A stretch of DNA of 64,000 bases from Streptomyces gelaticus (GTDB taxonomy: Bacteria; Actinomycetota; Actinomycetes; Streptomycetales; Streptomycetaceae): contig NZ_BMTF01000022.1 of the NCBI RefSeq assembly GCF_014649535.1, positions 1 to 64,000 on the forward strand. Direction: 5' to 3'. Below are positions 24,274 to 31,977 of the stretch, piece after piece (positions within the stretch are counted from its first letter, which is position 1; the number at the start of each line of letters is the position of its first letter). Position numbers and translations under genes: made by a program. The notes below the pieces were generated by a model that was not told the DNA's origin, did not search any database, and saw only the letters and a program-made list of their open reading frames with translations.

Positions 24274-25443
24274 TCACCCCCGCCCCAGCACCACTGTGCC
24301 CGACGAGCAGAACCAGCCGCCCGTCCCCGATGCCACCGCCAGTTCCGGGAGCCGGCCGCCGGCCTTGCGCACCTGGCGTTCGCCTGCCTCGCCGCGCAGT
24401 TGGCGTACCGCCTCCACCAGCAGGAACAGCCCGCGCATCCCGGGGTGGCAGGCGGACAGACCGCCGCCGTCGGTGTTCACCGGCAGCTCCCCGGTGAGCC
24501 CGGTCCGGCCCTTCTCCACGAACGCGCCGCCCTCGCCCTTCGCGCAGAATCCCAGGTCCTCCAGCGTCACCAGCGTCATGTAGGTGAACGCGTCGTAGAG
24601 CTCGGCGAGATCGATGTCGGCGGGCCGCACCCCGGCCCGCTCGAACGCCAGCCGGCCCGAGACCGCCGCGGGGGAGACCGTGAAGTCGTCCCACTCGGAC
24701 ATGGTGGAGTGCGAGACGTGCTCGCCCGTGCCGAGGATCCACACCGGTGCCTTCGCCGTGTCCGCCACGCACTCCTCGGCGGCCAGCAGCACCGCGCAGC
24801 CGCCGTCGCTGCGGATGCAGCAGTGCAGTTTGGTGAACGGGTCCGCGATCATCGGCCCCGACAGCACCTCGTCCACCGTGACCGGGTTCCGGAACATCGC
24901 GTCCGGGTTGGCCGCCGCGTTCGCCCGCGCCTGGACCGCGACCTCGGCGAGCTGCTCCAGGGTCGTCCCGTACTCGTGCATGTGGCGGCGGGCGGCCATC
25001 GCGTACTTGGCGATCAGCGAGTGCCCGTACGGCACCTCGAACTGGAGCGGGCCGCGCGCCCCGAAGGAGAGGTTGGAGGTCCGGCGGCCCGCCTTGATGT
25101 CCGCGCGCGCCGTCGACCCGTACACCAGCAGCACGGCATTGGCGTGCCCCGCCGCGATGGCGTCCGCCGCGTGGGCCGCCATCACCTCCCAGGTGGAACC
25201 GCCGACCGCGGTGGAGTCCACCCAGGCCGGCTTCAGGCCCAGGTACTCGGCGACCTCGACCGGGGCGAGCGTGCCGAGTCCGGCGGAGGCGAAACCGTCG
25301 ACGACGGACCGGTCCAGCCCCGAGTCGGCCAGCGCCCGACGGGCGGCCTGGGCGTGCAGGGCGTACGGCGTGGCCGTCTCGACGCGTCCGCAGTCGGCGA
25401 GGGATATGCCGACGACAGCGACCTTGCGGTGGGAAGAAGGCAT
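24274..25443 (-). CDS. Thiolase-fold lipid-transfer protein (SCP-x/Ltp2-like), possible retro-aldolase subunit
   Basis: A 389-residue thiolase-superfamily protein with the C-terminal G-G-G-L-S-A-C-H-P-G block. Where classical thiolases carry the nucleophilic Cys in a C-S/G-S-G context, this protein reads A-V-G-G-S-T-W-E, so ordinary Claisen thiolysis is doubtful. Known Cys-less relatives such as Ltp2 act with a DUF35 OB-fold protein to cleave a side chain by retro-aldol reaction. No OB-fold gene adjoins it; the one at 16578-16997 has the same operator. It is divergent from an acyl-CoA dehydrogenase gene, with two regulon palindromes between. The first site begins 4 bp from the ATG, so binding would directly block initiation. 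Confidence 0.87.
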   Translation of the reverse strand: MPSSHRKVAVVGISLADCGRVETATPYALHAQAARRALADSGLDRSVVDGFASAGLGTLAPVEVAEYLGLKPAWVDSTAVGGSTWEVMAAHAADAIAAGHANAVLLVYGSTARADIKAGRRTSNLSFGARGPLQFEVPYGHSLIAKYAMAARRHMHEYGTTLEQLAEVAVQARANAAANPDAMFRNPVTVDEVLSGPMIADPFTKLHCCIRSDGGCAVLLAAEECVADTAKAPVWILGTGEHVSHSTMSEWDDFTVSPAAVSGRLAFERAGVRPADIDLAELYDAFTYMTLVTLEDLGFCAKGEGGAFVEKGRTGLTGELPVNTDGGGLSACHPGMRGLFLLVEAVRQLRGEAGERQVRKAGGRLPELAVASGTGGWFCSSGTVVLGRG

Positions 25444-25447
25444 GAAT

Positions 25448-25462
25448 CTGACGGTACATCAG
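25448..25462. promoter_or_regulatory. Regulon palindrome, copy 3 (one mismatch)
   Basis: CTGACG-GTA-CATCAG, 5 of 6 bases symmetric in the right arm, directly upstream of the thiolase ATG (25443) on the minus strand. Confidence 0.75.
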
Positions 25463-25552
25463 ATAGGTGGGCGGGGGGACCGTCGGTGAGGCAGGGATCT
25501 TCCGGACCCCTTCCGTGCGCGGCTCTGGGCATCCCGGGGATTCGGCCCTAAC

Positions 25553-25567
25553 ATGACGCACCGTCAG
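25553..25567. promoter_or_regulatory. Regulon palindrome, copy 4 (one mismatch)
   Basis: ATGACG-CAC-CGTCAG, differing from consensus at the first base only, 39 bp upstream of the acyl-CoA dehydrogenase start. Confidence 0.75.
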
Positions 25568-25606
25568 ATCAGGGGCTTCCGGCCCCTGAGGGGAAGGAGT
25601 CCGACG

Positions 25607-26830
25607 ATGGATGCCGCCTTCACCGCGGAACAGGACGAGATCCGCCGCACCTTGCGCGAACTGCTGGCCGCGTGCTGCGCACCCGACGACGTCCGGAGCG
25701 CCGTGCGCACCGCCGGCGGGTACGACCCTGAGCTGTGGCGGCGCCTCGCCCAGGACCTCGGGCTGCCCGGACTCGCCCTCCCGCAGGAGTACGGAGGCGT
25801 CGGCTGCGGCCTCACCGAGCTCGCCGTCGCCTGCGAGGAGACCGGCCGCGCCCTGCTGCCCTCGCCCCTGATCGCCACCGCCGCGCTCGCCTCGCCCCTG
25901 ATCGCCGCGCTCGGCACCGACGCCCAGCGCACCGCCCTGCTGCCGCGCATCGCGGCCGGGGGGCTGACCGCGACCCTGGCCGTCCCCGGCGGCGCGCTCG
26001 CCACCGCCCTGGGCCTCACCGCCGACCCCGCCGACGGCGCCTGGGCGGGCGGCGGCCGGGCGGGCGGCATGCAGGCCAGGCCGGTCACCGGGGCGGCGGG
26101 GTGGCGGCTGTACGGGGAGGCCGCGCAGGTCCTCGACGGGCACAGCGCCGGACTCCTCCTGGTCGCGGCCCACGCCGGGGGCTTCCCGCGCAGCCGTACG
26201 CTCCTCTTCCTGGTCCGTCCGGACACGGCGGCCGGAGTCGTCCGCGCCCGGCGCACCTCGCTGGACGAGACCCGCCCGCTGGCACGGATCGAACTCCGCG
26301 ACACCGAGGCCGAACTCCTCGGCGCGGACGACGCCGCGGACGTCACCGGCGCACTCGCGGCAGCCGGGCCCCCGGCTGCCGCGCTGCTCGCTGCCCAGGC
26401 GGTGGGGGCGGCGGCGAGCGTGCTGGAGCGGACGGTCGAATACGTCGGCACGCGCGAGCAGTTCGGCCGGCCGATCGGCTCCTTCCAGGCCGTGAAGCAC
26501 CGCCTGGCGGATCTGTACGTACAGGTGCAGGCGGCCCGCTCCGCGGCGTACTACGCGGCCTGGGACCCGGCCACCGCCGGGGGACTCGCCCTCGCCCAGG
26601 CCCTGGAGGCGCTCCGGACCACCACCGCCGAGGCCGTCCAGCTGCACGGCGGGCTCGGCTTCACCTGGGAGCACGAGGCGCATCTGTACTTCAAGCGGGC
26701 CGCGGCGGACGAACTGCTCTTCGGCCCCGTCCACCGGCTCCGCGACCACGCGGCACAGCGGGCCGGGCTGTTCGCCAGGCCGGCGACGGGGCCGGCCGCG
26801 CCGGGATCGGCCGAACGGGTGGCGGTCTGA
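25607..26830 (+). CDS. Acyl-CoA dehydrogenase family protein
   Basis: A 407-residue FAD enzyme. The N-terminal helical domain has L-G-L-P-G-L-A-L-P-Q-E-Y-G-G-V-G. The C-terminal domain has T-R-E-Q-F-G-R-P-I-G-S-F-Q-A and Q-L-H-G-G-L-G-F-T-W-E-H near residue 350, the ACAD signatures. The usual catalytic Glu position cannot be placed with certainty by eye; the sequence looks like the small-subunit (FadE-type alpha2-beta2 partner) class found in steroid catabolism, where activity needs a second subunit. AAGGAG precedes the ATG. Its TGA overlaps the next ATG, so it is translationally coupled to the F420-type protein. Confidence 0.88.
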   Translation: MDAAFTAEQDEIRRTLRELLAACCAPDDVRSAVRTAGGYDPELWRRLAQDLGLPGLALPQEYGGVGCGLTELAVACEETGRALLPSPLIATAALASPLIAALGTDAQRTALLPRIAAGGLTATLAVPGGALATALGLTADPADGAWAGGGRAGGMQARPVTGAAGWRLYGEAAQVLDGHSAGLLLVAAHAGGFPRSRTLLFLVRPDTAAGVVRARRTSLDETRPLARIELRDTEAELLGADDAADVTGALAAAGPPAAALLAAQAVGAAASVLERTVEYVGTREQFGRPIGSFQAVKHRLADLYVQVQAARSAAYYAAWDPATAGGLALAQALEALRTTTAEAVQLHGGLGFTWEHEAHLYFKRAAADELLFGPVHRLRDHAAQRAGLFARPATGPAAPGSAERVAV

Positions 26831-27318
26831 TGGCGCCCGGTGTCCGGCTGATGCAGAAGGTCTCCTCCACCCGCGCGTTCGCGAGGATCGCCCCGCATCT
26901 GGTCCCCGCCATGGACCGTACGGTGCACCGGCTCACGCGCGGCAAGGTGCTGCTCAGCGCCCGGATGCTGCCGGGGCTGATCCTGACGGTGCCGGGGGCG
27001 AGGAGCGGGCAGCTCAGAACCACTCCGCTGGCCTGCATGCCGGAGGAGGGGGCGGAGCGGAGCTGGGTACTGGTCGGCAGCAACTTCGGCCGTACGGGGC
27101 ACCCGGCCTGGACCGCGAATCTGCTCGCCGGTCCCGACAAGGCGGTCGTCAACTGGCGGGGCCGGGACATTCCGGTGCACGCCACGCTGCTGGAGGGTGC
27201 CGAGCGGGACGAGGTGTGGCGGGCGGCGCTGAAGTTCTGGCCGCCGTACGCGACTTACCAGGAGCGGGTCGACCGGGAGATCCGGCTCTTCAGACTGCGT
27301 GGACGCGGTGGCTCCTGA
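26830..27318 (+). CDS. Nitroreductase/quinone reductase-family (DUF385, F420-type) protein
   Basis: A 162-residue split-barrel protein of the deazaflavin (F420)-dependent nitroreductase family. Visible marks are P-G-L-I-L-T-V-P-G-A-R-S-G-Q-L-R-T-T-P-L, V-G-S-N-F-G-R-T-G-H-P-A-W and a C-terminal Y-Q-E-R-V-D-R. Members reduce quinones or enones with reduced F420. Its ATG shares one base with the preceding TGA (TGATG), so it is co-translated with the acyl-CoA dehydrogenase and falls under the same regulon operator. A reductive step on a ring or enone is a reasonable inference. Confidence 0.88.
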   Translation: MAPGVRLMQKVSSTRAFARIAPHLVPAMDRTVHRLTRGKVLLSARMLPGLILTVPGARSGQLRTTPLACMPEEGAERSWVLVGSNFGRTGHPAWTANLLAGPDKAVVNWRGRDIPVHATLLEGAERDEVWRAALKFWPPYATYQERVDREIRLFRLRGRGGS

Positions 27319-27547
27319 ACGCGGGGATTCCTGTGCGTGGCGGTTCCTGAACGGGCGGCGCCTGTATGCGGCGGCGTCTGCGCCTGCCGGTTCCTGTACG
27401 CGGTGGCGCCTGTGGGTGGCGGGCCCTGACACGGTCCGGGTGCACCGACGGCGGACCACATGCGTGGCCCGCCGTCGGTGAGACAGGACCTGGGGCGCCC
27501 GGGACGGCCACGCGATACCCGTGGGGGAGGGGCCGTCGGCGCCGGTG
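27319..27547. other. Non-coding spacer with degenerate repeats between convergent genes
   Basis: The 229-bp spacer holds degenerate direct repeats related to GGTTCCTGTACGCGGTGGCG and GGCGCCTG. No clear terminator hairpin or gene is seen. Confidence 0.4.
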
Positions 27548-28195
27548 CTATCTCGTCGGCTTCCTGCCGGTGATGCCCAGATGCACCAACAGGGCGAGGT
27601 TCGGCTTGAGTTCGGCCTGTTTCACGCCCCAGGTCGTAAAGCCCTTCTGGTGCGAGGCGACGGCGGCCAGCATCGCGACCAGCGAGCCCGCCATGGCCGC
27701 GGCGCTCACCTCCTTGTCGACCTTGCCCTTGGCCTGGAGCTCCTTCACCGAATCGGTGAGGGAGTTGGTGACCGAGTTCAGGATCTTCATGCGGATCTTG
27801 TAGAACCGCTTGTCGCCCTCGGCCGCGCCGAGGTCGACCACGCGCAGGATCGCGTCGTGGTGCCGCCAGAAGTCGAGGAATCCCTCGACGAGTTCTTCGG
27901 CCGTCTGCCAGCCGGCCTTGCCGACCCAGGAGCGGCCGGCGACCAGTTCGGTCAACCCGGCGCCCTCCTTGGCCATTTCCTCGGCGATTTCGAGGACGGC
28001 GCCCTCGACGTCGGGGAAGTACTGGTAGAAGGTCGCGGGTGAAGTCCCCGCCTTCCGGGCGACGTCGATGACTTTGACGTCCCGGTACGGTGAGGAGCTG
28101 AGCATCTCGCTGAGGCAGTCGAGCAGCTTCTGCCGCGTCGCCTGTCCGCGTCGACCGGCCACGCGGCCGTCGACGGTGCGCACTTGTCCTGTCAT
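27548..28195 (-). CDS. TetR-family transcriptional regulator (candidate master of the acyl-CoA regulon)
   Basis: A 215-residue repressor-type protein. The N-terminal TetR helix-turn-helix runs L-L-D-C-L-S-E-M-L, D-V-K-V-I-D-V-A-R-K-A-G-T-S-P-A-T-F-Y-Q-Y-F (residues about 23-70). The C-terminal ligand domain contains F-L-D-F-W-R-H-H-D-A-I-L-R-V-V-D. It is the only TetR gene in the window and is encircled by genes whose promoters share CTGACG-N3-CGTCAG. An imperfect copy (CTGTCA-TGC-CGTCAG) overlaps its own ATG, as expected of autoregulation. The ligand would probably be an acyl-CoA. In Streptomyces coelicolor a TetR gene lies at the same place near afsK, as I recall. The link to the palindrome is inference. 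Confidence 0.9.
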   Translation of the reverse strand: MTGQVRTVDGRVAGRRGQATRQKLLDCLSEMLSSSPYRDVKVIDVARKAGTSPATFYQYFPDVEGAVLEIAEEMAKEGAGLTELVAGRSWVGKAGWQTAEELVEGFLDFWRHHDAILRVVDLGAAEGDKRFYKIRMKILNSVTNSLTDSVKELQAKGKVDKEVSAAAMAGSLVAMLAAVASHQKGFTTWGVKQAELKPNLALLVHLGITGRKPTR

Positions 28196-28203
28196 GCCGT
28201 CAG
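28189..28203. promoter_or_regulatory. Imperfect regulon palindrome over the TetR start codon
   Basis: CTGTCA-TGC-CGTCAG: right arm perfect, left arm with two changes. It spans the ATG of the TetR gene (28195). Weak candidate for autoregulation. Confidence 0.4.
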
Positions 28204-28339
28204 CTTACCGAGGGGTGATCGGAGCGCGATTCGGCCGACTGCAAATGGGGATCAGCGCAGACGCGGTGGGGGGAGTGGCCGGATTTCGCCGTATGCACAC
28301 CGGGATCGAACCACGGAGCGATAAGTCTTATCAACAGCC

Positions 28340-28361
28340 TGTGGATAACTTCCGTGGATAA
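28340..28361. promoter_or_regulatory. Two adjacent DnaA-box-like nonamers
   Basis: On the minus strand TTATCCACA (28340-28348) is a perfect canonical DnaA box and TTATCCACG (28353-28361) a near match, same orientation, 13 bp apart. They lie in the 334-bp divergent region 28196-28529 between the TetR and VOC genes, next to a GATAAG-T-CTTATC inverted repeat at 28320-28332. The region is locally AT-richer than its surroundings. Confidence 0.55.
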
Positions 28362-28529
28362 CTTTCCGTGATGCCGTGAGCATGGAAGTCTTCCGTCGGA
28401 GTCTGTCGAAAATTCGTTCGATGTGGAGGGGTCGGGGCGCAATGTACGCGACCCGCGGTTACGTTTGCTGTGACGAGCGTCACTGCCACGCATCGCGAGC
28501 GACGCGTGATCACGGAAGGACCCGGGCCC

Positions 28530-29360
28530 ATGGCCGCATTCGCGCGATCCGCGCCGTGCTGGGTGGATGCGCAGCTTCCCGACCTGGAAGCGGGCAAGCG
28601 CTTCTACGGTGAGCTGTTCGGCTGGACCTTCCGGGCCGGTGAGGGGCCGTACGCGGACGCCTGCAGCGGCGGGAAGCTCGTCGCCGCGCTCGCCGCCAAG
28701 CAGGACGGCCGGATGCCCACCGCATGGGGGATCTACTTCGCCACCGACGACATCGTCGCGACCGTCGCCCGGATCAGGGAGGCGGGCGGCCAGGTGATCA
28801 CCGAACCGGTGCGGGCCGGCCGGGCCGGAGCCCTCGCCCAGGTGGCCGACCCCGGAGGAGCGGTCTTCGGGCTCTGGCAGGCCGGTGACCGCGAGGGCTT
28901 CCAGAAGCAGAACGAACCCGGCTCCTTCTGCTGGACCGAGGTCCACACCCGCGAGAAGGACCGGGTGGACGCCTTCTACGAGCAGGTCTTCGGCTTCCAG
29001 GCCACCGATCTCTCCCCGGACACCGAACAGGACACCGATGCCGACGACTCCGCTGCGGCCGGGTCCGCTCCCGCCTACCGGATGTGGTCCCCGGCGGGCA
29101 CCGAGCCCGGACCGGACACCGCGGTCTGCGGCCGCAGCGTCATCACCGACGCCTTCCCGGCGGAGATGCCCAGCCATTTCCTCAGCTACTTCGCCGTCGA
29201 GGACTGCAACAGCGCGGCAGGGAACGCGGTACGCCTCGGCGGCCGGATCTCCGCGCCGCCCTTCGACATGCCGTACGGGCGGATCGCGGTCCTCCAGGAC
29301 GATCAGGGCGCCGTCTTCGCCGTACTTCAGCCCCCTGTGTCCGAGAAGGGGGCAGAGTGA
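28530..29360 (+). CDS. Two-domain VOC (glyoxalase/bleomycin-resistance) protein upstream of afsK, candidate KbpA
   Basis: A 276-residue protein made of two vicinal-oxygen-chelate domains. The first has A-P-C-W-V-D-A-Q-L-P-D and F-Y-G-E-L-F-G-W-T-F, the second F-C-W-T-E-V-H-T and F-Y-E-Q-V-F-G-F-Q-A with a D-T-D-A-D-D linker insertion. Each ends in a V-F-G-L-W or V-F-A-V-L-Q strand. The fold serves metal enzymes and binding proteins. Its position 160 bp upstream of afsK, same strand, matches the gene for the AfsK-binding inhibitor KbpA in S. coelicolor, which I recall only by location, so orthology is tentative. The ATG at 28530 follows CGGAAGGA; an upstream GTG at 28470 would add 20 residues. 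Confidence 0.8.
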   Translation: MAAFARSAPCWVDAQLPDLEAGKRFYGELFGWTFRAGEGPYADACSGGKLVAALAAKQDGRMPTAWGIYFATDDIVATVARIREAGGQVITEPVRAGRAGALAQVADPGGAVFGLWQAGDREGFQKQNEPGSFCWTEVHTREKDRVDAFYEQVFGFQATDLSPDTEQDTDADDSAAAGSAPAYRMWSPAGTEPGPDTAVCGRSVITDAFPAEMPSHFLSYFAVEDCNSAAGNAVRLGGRISAPPFDMPYGRIAVLQDDQGAVFAVLQPPVSEKGAE

Positions 29361-29520
29361 GCTGTGACACCCCGATCCGCCCCCGGGTTCGCAACCAGGG
29401 CCTCAGCCAGGAAGAATCGGGGTGCGCACCGCCGGGTGGTGCCCAGTGGTGAGACGCCGCACAGGGCGGGTTTTCGCGGGCTTCTGTTCCTGAGGCCCGT
29501 ACGGGGAGGTGGCAGGGCAA

Positions 29521-31905
29521 GTGGTGGAGCAGCTGACGCAGCACGACCCGAGGCGGATCGGCCCGTTCGAGGTGCTGGGACGGCTCGGTGCCGGCGGCAT
29601 GGGGCTGGTCTATCTCGCCCGCTCGGCTTCGGGCCGGCGCGTGGCGATCAAGACGGTCCGTACGGAGCTCGCCGAGGACCAGCTGTTCCGGGTCCGCTTC
29701 ACGCGCGAGGTGGAGGCCGCCCGCGCCGTCAGCGGCTTCTACACGGCCGCGGTGGTGGACGCCGACCCGCGCGCCGCCGTGCCGTGGCTGGCCACCGCCT
29801 ATGTGCCGGCCCCCTCGCTGGAAGAGATAGTGAGTGAGTGCGGGCCCATGCCGGTGCAGGCGGTGCGCTGGCTGGCCGCCGGTATCGCCGAGGCGCTCCA
29901 GTCGATCCACGGAGCGGGGCTCGTCCACCGCGACATGAAGCCGTCGAACGTGCTCGTCGTCGAGGACGGCCCCCGGGTGATCGACTTCGGGATCGCGTCC
30001 GGGGTCTCCAACACCCGGCTGACCATGACGAACGTCGCCGTGGGCACACCCGCCTACATGTCGCCCGAACAGGCCAGGGACTCGCGCAGCGTCACCGGTG
30101 CCAGCGACATCTTCTCGCTCGGCTCCACCCTCGTCTTCGCCGCCACCGGCCATGCGCCCTTCCACGGCGCCAACCCTGTCGAGACGGTCTTCATGCTGCT
30201 GCGCGAGGGCCCCGACCTGGAGGGTCTGCCCGGCGAACTGCGGCCGCTGATCGAGTCCTGCATGCAGATGGACGCCGGTCTGCGGCCCACCCCCGCCGAC
30301 CTCCAGGCCCAGCTCGCCCCGCACCTCTTCGCCTCCGGCGGCGACGACAGCGGTACGGCCTCCGCGTGGCTGCCGACCTCCGCCACCGCGATGATCGAGC
30401 AGCGCCGCGGCGGCCGGAAGACCTCCGCGCCCGCCCCGGTGCCGCCGCCGCCCCCGCAGCCGCCGGGCGCCGACCGGGACACCGCCTGGCGCAGCGGCGG
30501 CGATCTGCGCTCCTCGGCCGCCGGCCCGCAGTCCGGCTCGGCTCATGCGCCCGACGCGGGCGGTCCGGTGCGGCTGCCCGGCGCGAAGGTGCCGATCGGC
30601 CCCGGCCCGCGCGCCCAGGACGTACGGGCCACCGCCACGGCCATGGCGGACGCCGGACCCGCGACCGGCTGGGTGCGCCCGCCCGCCGGGGTGAACGGCT
30701 CCGCCACGGCCGCCCCCGCGCCCGTACCCGCCCCCGCGCATCCGCCGGAGCCCCCGCCGCCCGGCCCGGACCGCTGGCGGCCCTGGCGGTTCCGGATGTC
30801 CAACGACGTCTGGGGGACGCCCGTGGTCGCCGGGGACCTCCTCTACGTCACGTCGTTCGAGGTGCACGCCCTGGACGTCGGCAACGGGCGCCGCCAGTTC
30901 AAGACCCGGGACGTGGCCTGGGTGATGGCCGTCGAGGGCGGCCGTATCCACGCCTCCGACGGGCCGTCCCTGTACGCCCTGGACGCGGCGACCGGCGCAG
31001 AGCGGTGGCGGCTCCAGACGGACGCCTGGGTCTACTCCCTCAAGACCGACCGCGGCACCGTCGTCACCGGCACCCGGGGCGGCGGCGTCCAGGCCTGGGA
31101 GGCGTCCACGGGCGAGAAGCTGTGGGAGAGCGGCGGCGTACAGACCGACTTCGAGACGGCGGAGGCCGGACCCGCGATCCACGACGGCACGGTCTACCTC
31201 TGGCAGGACGCCCGGCTGCGCGCCCTCGACGCCCGTACCGGCATCGAGCGCTGGTCGTACCCCATCGGCGACGCGGCCTCCTGCGGCGGTGTGCCGGTCC
31301 GGGTGACCCCGGCCCCGGACGGCTTCGTCTACGTCGGCGCCGGGGCCCGGGTCCTGGCGGTGGACAACGTGTCCGGCCATGTGCGCTGGCACTTCGAGTC
31401 GCCCGCCGTCTTCCTCTCCCCGCCCGCGTTCGTGCCCGGCCCCGCCGTCACGGGCGGCGGTGTGTACCTCGCCGACTACCTCGGCACGGTGTACGCGATC
31501 GACGCCTCGACCGGCAAGGACCGCTGGCGCATCGCCACGGAGGCCCGCCAGTCGATCGAACCGGTCCTGGTGACGGGCGGGAACGTCCATGTCGGCAGCG
31601 GCAGCGCGCTGTACACGCTGGACGCGGTCACCGGCACCCCGAAGTGGCGGTTCGCGGCGGGCGGCGAGGTGGTGGGCGCACCGGTGGTCGCCGACGGCCG
31701 GGTCCACTTCGGCTCCGCCGACCATGTTCTGTACACCCTGGACGCGGCGGGCGGCCAGCTCCGCTGGAAGCTGGCGACGGGCGGCGAGATCACGGGGTCG
31801 CCGGTGGCGCAGGGCGGTGTCGTGTACGCGTGCAGCAAGGACCGCTGCGTGTACGCGCTGGACGCGCTGAAGGGCACGGGCACGGGCGGCCGGGCCAGGG
31901 CGTAG
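29521..31905 (+). CDS. afsK: Serine/threonine protein kinase AfsK with C-terminal PQQ beta-propeller
   Basis: A 794-residue cytoplasmic-face kinase. Its N-terminus (E-Q-L-T-Q-H-D-P-R-R-I-G-P-F-E-V-L-G-R) is that of AfsK. The kinase domain (residues about 15-270) has G-A-G-G-M-G, Lys44 in V-A-I-K-T-V, the loop H-R-D-M-K-P-S-N and D-F-G with activation-loop Thr residues in R-L-T-M-T-N. A Pro-rich linker leads to a seven-or-so-bladed PQQ-type propeller (repeats V-Y-A-I-D-A-S-T-G-K-D-R-W, L-Y-T-L-D-A-V-T-G) likely to sense a ligand. AfsK phosphorylates AfsR and also affects apical growth. The GGGGAGG sequence favours the GTG at 29521 or 29524 over 29509. No membrane helix is seen. Confidence 0.95.
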   Translation: MVEQLTQHDPRRIGPFEVLGRLGAGGMGLVYLARSASGRRVAIKTVRTELAEDQLFRVRFTREVEAARAVSGFYTAAVVDADPRAAVPWLATAYVPAPSLEEIVSECGPMPVQAVRWLAAGIAEALQSIHGAGLVHRDMKPSNVLVVEDGPRVIDFGIASGVSNTRLTMTNVAVGTPAYMSPEQARDSRSVTGASDIFSLGSTLVFAATGHAPFHGANPVETVFMLLREGPDLEGLPGELRPLIESCMQMDAGLRPTPADLQAQLAPHLFASGGDDSGTASAWLPTSATAMIEQRRGGRKTSAPAPVPPPPPQPPGADRDTAWRSGGDLRSSAAGPQSGSAHAPDAGGPVRLPGAKVPIGPGPRAQDVRATATAMADAGPATGWVRPPAGVNGSATAAPAPVPAPAHPPEPPPPGPDRWRPWRFRMSNDVWGTPVVAGDLLYVTSFEVHALDVGNGRRQFKTRDVAWVMAVEGGRIHASDGPSLYALDAATGAERWRLQTDAWVYSLKTDRGTVVTGTRGGGVQAWEASTGEKLWESGGVQTDFETAEAGPAIHDGTVYLWQDARLRALDARTGIERWSYPIGDAASCGGVPVRVTPAPDGFVYVGAGARVLAVDNVSGHVRWHFESPAVFLSPPAFVPGPAVTGGGVYLADYLGTVYAIDASTGKDRWRIATEARQSIEPVLVTGGNVHVGSGSALYTLDAVTGTPKWRFAAGGEVVGAPVVADGRVHFGSADHVLYTLDAAGGQLRWKLATGGEITGSPVAQGGVVYACSKDRCVYALDALKGTGTGGRARA

Positions 31906-31943
31906 GCCGGTCGGGCCGTCCGGGGCGACGCCGAGCCCGTCCC

Positions 31944-31969
31944 GCGCCCCGGGGCAGAACCCCCGGCGC
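31944..31969. terminator. GC-rich hairpin between convergent afsK and membrane-protein gene
   Basis: GCGCCCCGGGG (31944-31954) and CCCCCGGCGC (31960-31969) can pair with a small internal bulge around CAGAA. Weak but suitably placed for both genes. Confidence 0.4.
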
Positions 31970-31977
31970 GGAGGGCC

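Noticed and set aside
24119..26749. A long minus-strand frame covering the thiolase and acyl-CoA dehydrogenase region
   Set aside because: Out of frame with the recognised thiolase on the same strand and antisense to the dehydrogenase.
28470..28483. GTGACG-AG-CGTCAC palindrome before the VOC gene
   Set aside because: Spacer is 2 instead of 3 and outer bases differ; not enough to include in the regulon.
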